NCBI GenBank assembly: GCA_045806965.1
Contig: JBJMIG010000033.1
Span: 1-64,000, forward strand
Reading direction: 5' to 3'
Origin: DASYTH01 sp045806965
GTDB lineage: Bacteria > Actinomycetota > Actinomycetes > Mycobacteriales > Pseudonocardiaceae
DNA: 64,000 nucleotides
The number at the start of each line of letters is the position of its first letter. The first letter of the stretch is position 1. The translations under genes were made by a program, and so were the position numbers. The notes beneath the pieces are model-generated. The model was not told the origin of the DNA, made no database searches, and worked only from the letters and a program-made list of their open reading frames with translations. This document shows positions 17,234-24,851 of the stretch, in pieces.

Positions 17234-19015
17234 TCAGCCTGCCGGCGCGGCCGGTTCGGCGTCGACGCCGGCCTCCTTGCGCTGCTCCCGGGTGATCGGC
17301 GTGGGCGCCCCGGTGAGCGGGTCGAACCCGCCGCCGGACTTCGGGAACGCGATCACCTCGCGGATCGAGCTCTCCCCGGCCAACAGCATCACGGTCCGGT
17401 CCCAACCGAGCGCGATGCCACCGTGCGGCGGCGGGCCGTACTTGAGCGCCTCCAGCAGAAAGCCGAACTTCTCCCTGGCCTGCTCCGGCGGAATGCCCAT
17501 CACCTGCAACACCCGCTCCTGCACGTCCGCGCGGTGGATCCGGATCGAGCCACCGCCGAGCTCGTTGCCGTTGCACACGATGTCGTAGGCGTAGGCGAGG
17601 GCGTTGCCCGGCTCCTCCTCGAACCGGTCGATCCACTCCGGGGTCGGTGAGGTGAACGCGTGGTGTACCGCGGTCCACCGGCCGCCGCCGACGGCGACGT
17701 CGCCAGCGCCGCGTGCGGCCTCCGCCTCCTCGAACAGCGGCGCGTCCACCACCCAGACGAACGCCCAGGCGGACTCGTCGATCAGCCCGCACCGGCGGCC
17801 GATCTCCAGGCGCGCGGCACCGAGCAGCGGGCGCACCTCGGCCGCCTTGCCGGCGGCGAAGAAGATGCAGTCGCCCGGCTCCGCGCCGGCCGCCTTGGCC
17901 AGCCCCTCGCGCTCGGCCTCGGAGAGGTTCTTGGCGACCGGCCCGCCGAGCGTGCCGTCCTCCCCCACCAGCACGTAGGCCAGTCCCTTGCCGCCGCGCT
18001 GCTTGGCCCAGTCCTGCCAGGCGTCGAGCTGCTTGCGCGGCTGGCTGGCGCCGCCCGGCATGACCACCGAGCCGACGTAGGGGGCCTGGAACACCCGGAA
18101 CGGGCTGTCCGCGAAGTACTCGGTCAGGTCGGTCAGCTCGGTGGACAGGCGCAGGTCCGGCTTGTCGGTGCCGTACCTGGCCATCGCCTCGGCGTAGGTG
18201 ATCCGCGGGATGGGCAGCTGGATCTCGTGACCGGCCAGTTCTCGCCAGAGCGCGGCCAGGACCCGCTCGCCGAGCGCGATCACGTCGTCCTGGTCGACGA
18301 AGCTCATCTCGATGTCGAGCTGGGTGAACTCGGGCTGCCGGTCGGCCCGGAAGTCCTCGTCCCGATAACAGCGGGCCAGCTGGTAGTACCGCTCGAACCC
18401 GCCGACCATGAGCAGCTGCTTGAACAGCTGCGGCGACTGCGGCAGCGCGAACCAGGAGCCGGGTTGCAGGCGGGCGGGCACCAGGAAGTCGCGGGCGCCC
18501 TCCGGGGTGGACCGGGTCAGTGTCGGGGTCTCGATCTCGACGAACCGCTCCGCGTGCAGCAGCTCGCGGGTGATCCGGTTGGCTTCGCTGCGCATGCGGA
18601 TTGCCCTGGCCGGGCCGGACCGGCGCAGGTCCAGGTACCGGTGCCGGAGCCGGACCTCCTCGCCCGCGCTGAGATGCTCGTCGAGCTGGAACGGCAGCGG
18701 CGCCGCCTCGCTGAGCACCTCGAGCTCGGTGGCCAGCACCTCGATCGCACCGGTGTCCAGCTCCGGGTTCTCGTTGCCCTCGGGCCGGACGGCCAGCGCG
18801 CCGGTCACCAGGACGCAGAACTCGGCGCGGAGTTGGTGGGCTCGCTCGGCCATCTCGCCCTCGCGGAACACCACCTGCACCACACCCGAGGCGTCCCGCA
18901 GGTCGACGAAGATGACCCCACCGTGATCGCGCCGGTTGGCCACCCAGCCGCTCAACGTGACGGTCTGACCGGCGTGCTGGGCGCGGAGGGTTCCGGCCTC
19001 ATGGGTGCGGATCAA
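17234..19015 (-). CDS. aspS: Aspartyl-tRNA synthetase (probably non-discriminating)
   Basis: 593 aa bacterial-type AspRS. N-terminal OB-fold anticodon domain (LSGWVANRRDHGGVIFVDLRD), class II motifs including FVEIETPTL, the GAD insertion domain in the middle (YVLVGEDG, AGDVAVGGG surroundings) and motif 3 with GIALGWDRTVML. The TTG start at 19015 is supported by GAGAGG upstream and alignment of the N-terminus (IRTHEAG). Actinobacteria commonly lack AsnRS, so this enzyme likely charges both tRNA-Asp and tRNA-Asn with GatCAB; that is inference. Confidence 0.96.
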   Translation of the reverse strand: MIRTHEAGTLRAQHAGQTVTLSGWVANRRDHGGVIFVDLRDASGVVQVVFREGEMAERAHQLRAEFCVLVTGALAVRPEGNENPELDTGAIEVLATELEVLSEAAPLPFQLDEHLSAGEEVRLRHRYLDLRRSGPARAIRMRSEANRITRELLHAERFVEIETPTLTRSTPEGARDFLVPARLQPGSWFALPQSPQLFKQLLMVGGFERYYQLARCYRDEDFRADRQPEFTQLDIEMSFVDQDDVIALGERVLAALWRELAGHEIQLPIPRITYAEAMARYGTDKPDLRLSTELTDLTEYFADSPFRVFQAPYVGSVVMPGGASQPRKQLDAWQDWAKQRGGKGLAYVLVGEDGTLGGPVAKNLSEAEREGLAKAAGAEPGDCIFFAAGKAAEVRPLLGAARLEIGRRCGLIDESAWAFVWVVDAPLFEEAEAARGAGDVAVGGGRWTAVHHAFTSPTPEWIDRFEEEPGNALAYAYDIVCNGNELGGGSIRIHRADVQERVLQVMGIPPEQAREKFGFLLEALKYGPPPHGGIALGWDRTVMLLAGESSIREVIAFPKSGGGFDPLTGAPTPITREQRKEAGVDAEPAAPAG

Positions 19016-19216
19016 CGCCTCGCCTCTCTTGGTGCTGTGCGCAAGAAGTTGGGTCCAAGGCTAACGAACGGGGGGTGACCGCTGTCCAGCAGGTTTCCAA
19101 CGTTCGATTACGGGACGTAGCCAACGGTTTACGCCCAGATTTAACCCGAACGCTACCCAGCGGCAGGCCCACGACGTACTGTGCTTACCACGGCGTAGGT
19201 AACCAGGGGAGCACAC

Positions 19217-20224
19217 ATGGGTAGCGGTATCACCCGCGAGCCAGTTCGTGAACTTCACCAAAACGGCAGTTTGCAGCGCGCAATTGTTGCTGAACAACCG
19301 GAAACCTTGGTCGCAGATGCATTTCCCACAGCATTGCGTGCGGCTATCCAGGCCAGCGGACTAAGCCTCGACCGCATCCAGTACCGGCTGCGCTCGCGCG
19401 GCGTCTCGGTGAGCGTGACTGCGCTGAGTTACTGGCAGTCCGGCCGCCGCCGGCCGGAGCGGGCGGAGTCCCTCGCCGCGCTCGGCCACCTGGAGTCGGT
19501 GCTCGGCGTGGCTCCGGGCTCGCTGATGGCACTGCTCGGCCCGCCGCGACCGCGCGGCCGGGCCAACCGCGAGTCCAATCGGCTGCCGATCGAGGCGCTG
19601 TGGACGAAGAGTGAGCAGGTGTCGAACCTGCTCAAGCGGATCGACTTCACCACGGACGCGGCGCTGACCAAGATCAGCCAGCAGGACGTCATGGAGATCG
19701 CCGCCGACCAGGGTGAGAAGCGCATGGGGGTGCGCCAGGTGCTGCGCGCGGAACGCGACGGCGCCGAGCGGACGATCATGGTCTACGACCTCGAACGCCC
19801 CGGCCGGCCGTTCCCCGAGATCACCGCGTCGGCCGGCTGCACCATCGGCCGGGTGGCCCACGACCATTCCGCCGGGATCGTGGCCGCGGAGATCCTGCTC
19901 GAGCAGTCGCTGCACCGTGGCGAAACGGTCATCCTGGACTACGCGCTCACCCACCCGGGGCCGCCCTATTCCCGGGGAGACGACAGCTACTGCCGCAAGT
20001 TCACCACGCCGGTACGCGAGTTCGTCCTCGAATTGCAGTTCGACCCGAGCATGTTGCCGCGCTACTGCGAGCAGTACACCACCGACCCGGACAACCAGAT
20101 CACCAGCAGGCGCCGGGTCGAGGTGAACGCGGACGGGCGGGGCCACGCGGTGGCACTCGACTTCGGGCCGGGCATATTCTGCGTCCGCTGGGAATGGCCG
20201 GACGGGCGCCCGATCACCCATTAG
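19217..20224 (+). CDS. XRE-like helix-turn-helix protein with long C-terminal domain
   Basis: 335 aa. Residues about 35-100 look like a divergent XRE helix-turn-helix (IQASGLSLDRIQYRLRSRGVSVSVTALSYWQSGRRRPER), followed by a beta-rich C-terminal domain of unknown fold containing LTHPGPPYSRGDDSYCRKF. The start is firm: AGGGGAG is followed five bases later by ATG 19217. The preceding 200 bp (19016-19216) is a divergent promoter region shared with aspS, with no other structure seen. Probably a lineage-specific regulator; ligand and targets unknown. Confidence 0.7.
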   Translation: MGSGITREPVRELHQNGSLQRAIVAEQPETLVADAFPTALRAAIQASGLSLDRIQYRLRSRGVSVSVTALSYWQSGRRRPERAESLAALGHLESVLGVAPGSLMALLGPPRPRGRANRESNRLPIEALWTKSEQVSNLLKRIDFTTDAALTKISQQDVMEIAADQGEKRMGVRQVLRAERDGAERTIMVYDLERPGRPFPEITASAGCTIGRVAHDHSAGIVAAEILLEQSLHRGETVILDYALTHPGPPYSRGDDSYCRKFTTPVREFVLELQFDPSMLPRYCEQYTTDPDNQITSRRRVEVNADGRGHAVALDFGPGIFCVRWEWPDGRPITH

Positions 20225-20236
20225 CCCGGCCCACAC

Positions 20237-20302
20237 CGCGAGTCTCGCGCTCAGGCAACCGAGTTACGCGCTCGGGCACGCCAGGCCCGCGCTCGGGCCG
20301 AC
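20237..20302. repeat. 21-bp repeat family, three degenerate units
   Basis: Three 21-bp units (20240-20260, 20261-20281, 20282-20302) share GCGCTC(A/G)GGCA(A/C) with the array at 3255. The first is preceded by a 13-bp dyad CGCGAGTCTCGCG at 20237-20249. The block fills almost the entire convergent gap between the HTH gene and the MerR gene. Confidence 0.75.
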
Positions 20303-20303
20303 G

Positions 20304-21137
20304 TCATCCGCTCGACGTAATGGGGAATGCCACGTCGCACACCTCGTCGGTGGGTAATACAGCGACGCAATCGCTGAAGTACACCTCTCGCGGGGCCGCC
20401 TCGACGGTGTACCCGTTGCGGCCGACCCACTGGGCCACGACGTCATATGCGGACAGAATCTGTGGGTACTCCACCTGCGCCCTGGTGAGCCGGACATACG
20501 CGGCGCGGTGCGCCGGCTCGGACCGCACCTGCGTGCCAGCGGGCAACTCCGCCTCGGCGCCGACCGGCACGCAGCACTCCGCCGGGCCGTCGCTGTCCTC
20601 GTTGACCTCGCCGTGGTAGACGACGAACGCGGGTCCGGCCACTCCCCCGTGCCGCTCGGCCACCGCGACCAGCCGGCCCATGGTCGCCTCGATCCAGCCG
20701 GAAAGGTCGGCGGCCAGCACCCGTCGGCGCTCGGTCAGCACCCGCTGCTCGGTCACGTCGCGCTGGCGGACGTCCCAGCCGAACACGCCCTCGCCGCCGG
20801 CCAGCGTCAGCCGCAGGTGCGTGGCCAACTCCCGCTGCGACGCGACCCGCCGCTCGGTCCGCGCCCAGTACTCGCCGATCAGCTCGGCCGCCCTCGGCGC
20901 CGCCGCCGACACCACCTCGCCAACCTGGGCAAGCGGCATGTCCAGCCGGCGCAGCATGGCCACCAAGCGCGCGGTCTCCAACTGGCTCTCCCGGTACCAG
21001 CGGTAGCCGGAGCGCTCGTCGACCTCAGCCGGGGTCAGCAGGCCGAGCCGGTCATAGAGCCGCAACGCCTTCTGCGACAGCCGAGAGCGGCGCCCGAAGA
21101 CGCTGATGCTCAGCCTCGGCTCATCTGCTCCGGGCAA
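20304..21137 (-). CDS. MerR family regulator with GyrI-like effector-binding domain
   Basis: 277 aa. The N-terminal MerR winged helix (FGRRSRLSQKALRLYDRLGLLTPAEVDERSGYRWY) is clear, followed by a coiled linker (about 75-115) and a C-terminal effector-binding domain of the BmrR/GyrI type (residues about 120-277). The likely start is TTG 21137, which overlaps the DUF397 gene by 17 bp, so coupling with it is plausible. The inducer is probably a small hydrophobic or cationic compound, by family only. Confidence 0.85.
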   Translation of the reverse strand: MPGADEPRLSISVFGRRSRLSQKALRLYDRLGLLTPAEVDERSGYRWYRESQLETARLVAMLRRLDMPLAQVGEVVSAAAPRAAELIGEYWARTERRVASQRELATHLRLTLAGGEGVFGWDVRQRDVTEQRVLTERRRVLAADLSGWIEATMGRLVAVAERHGGVAGPAFVVYHGEVNEDSDGPAECCVPVGAEAELPAGTQVRSEPAHRAAYVRLTRAQVEYPQILSAYDVVAQWVGRNGYTVEAAPREVYFSDCVAVLPTDEVCDVAFPITSSG

Positions 21138-21279
21138 AGTTGATCAGCCGCCGGGCATCGACCCCATCGAGCTGCGGACCGTATGGGTTCTTGCTGTCCC
21201 GCAGCCGGCGCAGCGTACGAGCGACCTCGACGCAGTTCGACTCACCGCCCGAGCGGCTGGACTTCTTGAACGCCAACAT
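21121..21279 (-). CDS. DUF397 small protein (WhiJ-partner type)
   Basis: 52 aa, LAFKKSSRSGGESNCVEVAR then a short tail LRDSKNPYGPQLDG, the standard DUF397 pattern (W/F-x-KSS-S-x-x-NCVEVA). ATG 21279 follows GGGGAG and lies 2 bp after the stop of the HTH gene. Such proteins are paired with HTH/DUF5753 regulators in Streptomyces (WhiJ, Scr1/Scr2), where they act as small regulatory partners or toxin-like proteins. Here the C-terminus RRLINFARSR is somewhat longer than usual. Confidence 0.88.
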   Translation of the reverse strand: MLAFKKSSRSGGESNCVEVARTLRRLRDSKNPYGPQLDGVDARRLINFARSR

Positions 21280-21281
21280 GA

Positions 21282-22124
21282 TCAGCTCCCCACGATCAGT
21301 CTCTCGATCAACTCCTCGATCGTATCCTGGGTGTCCTGCTCGCTCAGGGCCGCCTTGTCCAGCCGGGTCCGCGCCTCCAGGTAGGGCTCGGTCTCCTTGT
21401 CGAACAGGAACGTCGCCGAGCGGAGGTGCTCGAGGTGCACCACCGGGCCGATGTGCTCGAACGTCATCAGATACCAGCTGGTCAGCGCGAACGAGGTCGG
21501 CGCGGCCATCACCCGGACCGTCACACCGTCGCGTTTGGACATCCGGACCAGGTGTCGCAGCTGCCGCACGAACTCGTCGGACGAGCACAGCCGGTTGCGC
21601 AGCGCGGTCGGACCGAGGAACGCGTCGTACTCGATCCCGCGCTGGTTCAGCAGCTCCTGGCGTTGCAACCGGGCGCCGAGCCGAGGGTTCACGTCGGTCT
21701 CCGGCACGCCCCAGTCGCGCATGACCGCGATCGAGTACTCCTTGGTCTGCAACAGCCCCGGGATGACGCCCGGGCTCCAGTCGGTGAGGTGCACCGCCTC
21801 GTGCTCGTAGGAGGCGAGGGCGCCGAGCGAGTGGGTGAGCCCGGCCGGCGGCCGGTCCCACCAGCCGAGCGCCACCGGCTCCTCCGCCCTGACGACCAGG
21901 GCGTCGCGCCGCTCGTCGGGCAGCTGATAGACCGCCGAGAGGTTGCGTACCGCGTCGGCCGAGACGTGCCGCTGCCCACGCTCCAAACGCGACAGTGTGG
22001 ACACGTTCCACTGGATCGCGCCCGCCACCTCCGCGAGGCTCTTCCCGGTCTGCTCGCGGATCGCCCGTAGCTCAGCCCCGAGGGCCCGGTCTCGCGGTGT
22101 GCCGGGTCGGTGCTTGCCGCCCAC
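21282..22124 (-). CDS. HTH-DUF5753 regulator (WhiJ / Scr1-like)
   Basis: 280 aa from GTG 22124, which has GGAGGG four to five bases upstream. The N-terminal XRE HTH (ELRAIREQTGKSLAEVAGAIQWNVSTLSRLERGQRHVS) is followed by the DUF5753 domain (YEHEAVHLTDWSPGVIPGLLQTKEYS; RQELL; FLGPTALRNRL; VMAAPTSFALTSWYLMTFE). The next gene 2 bp downstream encodes its DUF397 partner. Such pairs control development or behave like toxin-antitoxin pairs in Streptomyces; which applies here is unknown. Confidence 0.9.
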   Translation of the reverse strand: MGGKHRPGTPRDRALGAELRAIREQTGKSLAEVAGAIQWNVSTLSRLERGQRHVSADAVRNLSAVYQLPDERRDALVVRAEEPVALGWWDRPPAGLTHSLGALASYEHEAVHLTDWSPGVIPGLLQTKEYSIAVMRDWGVPETDVNPRLGARLQRQELLNQRGIEYDAFLGPTALRNRLCSSDEFVRQLRHLVRMSKRDGVTVRVMAAPTSFALTSWYLMTFEHIGPVVHLEHLRSATFLFDKETEPYLEARTRLDKAALSEQDTQDTIEELIERLIVGS

Positions 22125-22235
22125 AGTTTCCCTCCGACGTATGCCTGCGGTCGTCGGCTCGCCAATGGGAGCCGACGACCGCAACGTACATCACGCAGAG
22201 GGTCCGGTTGATGACAGACGGCAGCGAAACGGCGG

Positions 22236-23570
22236 TCAGTACCCGGGTGGGGCATGCCAGCCGGGCAGAATGCCGGCCCGCTCCAGCGCGCCGGCGACGG
22301 CCAGCAGCCGGAGCTCTGACCACCTCGGACCCACGATCTGCAGGCCGACCGGCAGGCCGTCGTCGGCGAAACCGGCCGGCACGACCAGGCTGGGCAGCCC
22401 GGTCAGGTTGGCGAACGCGAGCAGCGCCCCTTCGGCGTCGTGGCCGGTCTCGTCGTGCCCGAAGGCGGTGGTCTGGGCCGGCGGCAGGATCAGCGCGTCG
22501 AGACCGGCGAAGAACGCCTCCCAGACCGCGATCACGGCGTCCCGCCGGTCCAGGGCGGTCAGGTACCAGGCCAGGCCGAGCTGCTCGGCCGCCAGTTCGG
22601 CGGCAGGGTCGAACACGCCGGTGATCGTTCTCAGCAGAGCGACGAACAGCGCGTTCAGCTCCGCCCAGTCGACCTCGGGCAACCGCTCGTCGACCCGGGC
22701 ACCGGCGCCGGCGGCCGCCTCGGCCACGCGACGCACCTGCTCCCGCAGCTCGCGCTGGACGGTGGCGCCGGGCAGGGTGGGCGCCACGGCGAGGCGCAGC
22801 CCACCGAGCTCGAGCGGCGGGCGGCTGCCGAGCGGCACCGGCGCAACGTCGGCGCTCGCGCCGTCCGGTCCCGCGATGATCGACAGGGCCAACTCGAGAT
22901 CGTCGAGACTCCGGGCCATCGGGCCGTGGCTGCCCATGATCCGGACCGGCCGCGGTCCGCCGCCGGGCGGGCGGAAGAAGCCGGTGTCCGGCACCCGGTG
23001 CTCGGTGGTCTTCAGGCCGTACACGCCGCAGAAGTGCGCCGGCAACCGGATCGAGCCGGCCAGGTCCGAGCCGACCTCGAGCGGGGTGAGCCCGGCGGCC
23101 AGCGCGGCCGCCGCCCCGCCGCTGGAACCACCGGGTGTGCGTGCCAGGTGCCATGGGTTCGAGGTACGGCCGAAGATCGGGTTCTCACAGCGGTAGTCGG
23201 CCAGCCACGGTGGCACGTTGGTGTGCCCGATGATGATCGCGCCGGCGGCCCGCAGCCGCGCCGCCACGGTGCTGTCCGTGTCCGGCACCCGGTCCAGCAC
23301 CGGGGTGCCGACCGTGGTGCGCAGCCCGGCGACGTCGAGCGCGTCCTTGAGGGTCATCGGCACCCCGTGCAACGGCCCGACGTCCGCGCCCCGGCGTAGC
23401 GCCGCGTCGGCCGCCTCGGCCTGCCGGTGCGCCGCGTCCGCGTCCAGCGACACGATCGCGTTCAACTCCGGGTTGTGCTTCCCGATCCGGTCGAGGTGCT
23501 CCTCGAGCACCGCGACGGCGCTGACCTCGCCTCGCCGGATTCGACCGGCGAGGTCCTGTGCTGTCGTCAT
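22236..23570 (-). CDS. Amidase signature family hydrolase
   Basis: 444 aa. The catalytic Ser-cisSer-Lys triad is present: Lys in MTLKDALD, cis-Ser in the glycine-rich GGSSGGAAAAL segment, and the nucleophile region GSDLAGSIRLPAHFCG. It hydrolyses an amide, but the family is broad (indole acetamide, aryl acylamides and others). It is not GatA of the tRNA amidotransferase, since GatB and GatC are not nearby and the C-terminus differs. ATG 23570. Located in the accessory block between aspS and the radical SAM gene. Confidence 0.88.
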   Translation of the reverse strand: MTTAQDLAGRIRRGEVSAVAVLEEHLDRIGKHNPELNAIVSLDADAAHRQAEAADAALRRGADVGPLHGVPMTLKDALDVAGLRTTVGTPVLDRVPDTDSTVAARLRAAGAIIIGHTNVPPWLADYRCENPIFGRTSNPWHLARTPGGSSGGAAAALAAGLTPLEVGSDLAGSIRLPAHFCGVYGLKTTEHRVPDTGFFRPPGGGPRPVRIMGSHGPMARSLDDLELALSIIAGPDGASADVAPVPLGSRPPLELGGLRLAVAPTLPGATVQRELREQVRRVAEAAAGAGARVDERLPEVDWAELNALFVALLRTITGVFDPAAELAAEQLGLAWYLTALDRRDAVIAVWEAFFAGLDALILPPAQTTAFGHDETGHDAEGALLAFANLTGLPSLVVPAGFADDGLPVGLQIVGPRWSELRLLAVAGALERAGILPGWHAPPGY

Positions 23571-23627
23571 GCGACCAGCGTTGCCCCTACCCCAGGGTGA
23601 GAGGGAAGGCCGGAGCGACTTCGGGCG

Positions 23628-24758
23628 TCAGGCGATGGCCCGCCACCAGTGGTCGGCCTCCGGCACCGCGTCGACGTCGAGCGGCTGGCCGGGCCGCGGC
23701 ACCGCCACCCGCACGCCGTAGGCCGCGGCGTCGACCAGCGCCCGCTCGACCGGCTCCGACCAGGAGTGCGCGGACAGGTTGAAGGTGGCCCAGTGCACCG
23801 GCACGAGCAGGCCGCCGCGCACCGCGAGGTGGGTGGCCACGCCCTGCTCCGGCGTCATGTGGATGTCCGGCCAGTGCGGCGAGTACGCGCCGATCTGCAC
23901 CAGCGTGAGGTCGAACGGCCCGTGCGCGGCGCCGATCTTGGCGTAGTCGTCGAAGAAGCCGGAGTCCCCGGTGTAGAACACCCGGCGGTTGGGTCCGGCC
24001 ACCACCCAGGAGGCCCACAGCGTGGTGTTCTCGCCGGGCCGGCGCCGGCCGGAGAAGTGCCGCGCCGCGGTGGCGATCAGCTCAAGGCCGTCGACGCCGG
24101 CCCGTTCCTCCCAGTCCAGCTCGATGATCCGCGCCGCCGGCACGCCCCACCGTTCGAGATGCGCGCCGATCCCGAGCGGCACCACGAACGGCGCCCGCTG
24201 GCCGGCCGTGAGCCACCGGATCGTGTGCATGTCCAGGTGATCGTAATGATCATGGGAGATGACCACCGCGGCCAGCTCGGGCAGCGCGTCGAGCGGGACC
24301 GGCACCTGGTGCAGCCGGCGCGGACCGATCGACTGGGTCGGCGACGCCCGCTCGCTCCACACCGGGTCGAACAGCACGTGCCTGCCCTCGATCTCGACCA
24401 GCGTGGTGGCATGACCCAGCCAGGTCGCCCGAACCCGGTCGCCCGGCGACGCCACCAGATCGGCCGCACCCGGCCGCACCGTCGGCACCGGCTGCCTCGG
24501 CCTGCGCACGTCGCGGTCCCGGATCATCTCCCGCAGGATGCCCGGCCCGCTGGACGGCGGTGCGATGCTTGCCGGCACCTCGTTGTGGAACATCCCGGAC
24601 CAGAAGCGGGGCGACTGCCGCATCCGCTCCAACCGCTCCCCCGACGCCCGGGCGCCGAACGCCGCGGGCACGTCCCGGGCCGCCCGCGCGAGCGCCGTGG
24701 CCCCGGCGCGTGGCAGGAGCAAAGCGGACCGTCGCACGAACATGGGGATCCGGGACAC
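23628..24758 (-). CDS. Metallo-beta-lactamase fold hydrolase, NAPE-PLD / UlaG-like
   Basis: 376 aa from GTG 24758, with GGAAGGA upstream. Motifs: TWLGHATTLVEIEG, the metal motif SHDHYDHLD (HxHxDH pattern), FYTGDSGF and a late VPVHWATFNLS. The extended N-terminus with a basic and hydrophobic start (RIPMFVRRSALLLPRAGATALARAA) suggests membrane association. The pattern is that of N-acyl-phosphatidylethanolamine phospholipase D-like proteins in bacteria; a phospholipid substrate is possible but unproven. Confidence 0.85.
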   Translation of the reverse strand: MSRIPMFVRRSALLLPRAGATALARAARDVPAAFGARASGERLERMRQSPRFWSGMFHNEVPASIAPPSSGPGILREMIRDRDVRRPRQPVPTVRPGAADLVASPGDRVRATWLGHATTLVEIEGRHVLFDPVWSERASPTQSIGPRRLHQVPVPLDALPELAAVVISHDHYDHLDMHTIRWLTAGQRAPFVVPLGIGAHLERWGVPAARIIELDWEERAGVDGLELIATAARHFSGRRRPGENTTLWASWVVAGPNRRVFYTGDSGFFDDYAKIGAAHGPFDLTLVQIGAYSPHWPDIHMTPEQGVATHLAVRGGLLVPVHWATFNLSAHSWSEPVERALVDAAAYGVRVAVPRPGQPLDVDAVPEADHWWRAIA

Positions 24759-24851
24759 AAGTCTGTCCTTCCTGGGCAAACCACGCGTTGAGCTGCGTAT
24801 ACCCCATCCTGACGCGCTTACGCTGAGGGAGGCCTGAGAGTTGGTTCCGGT

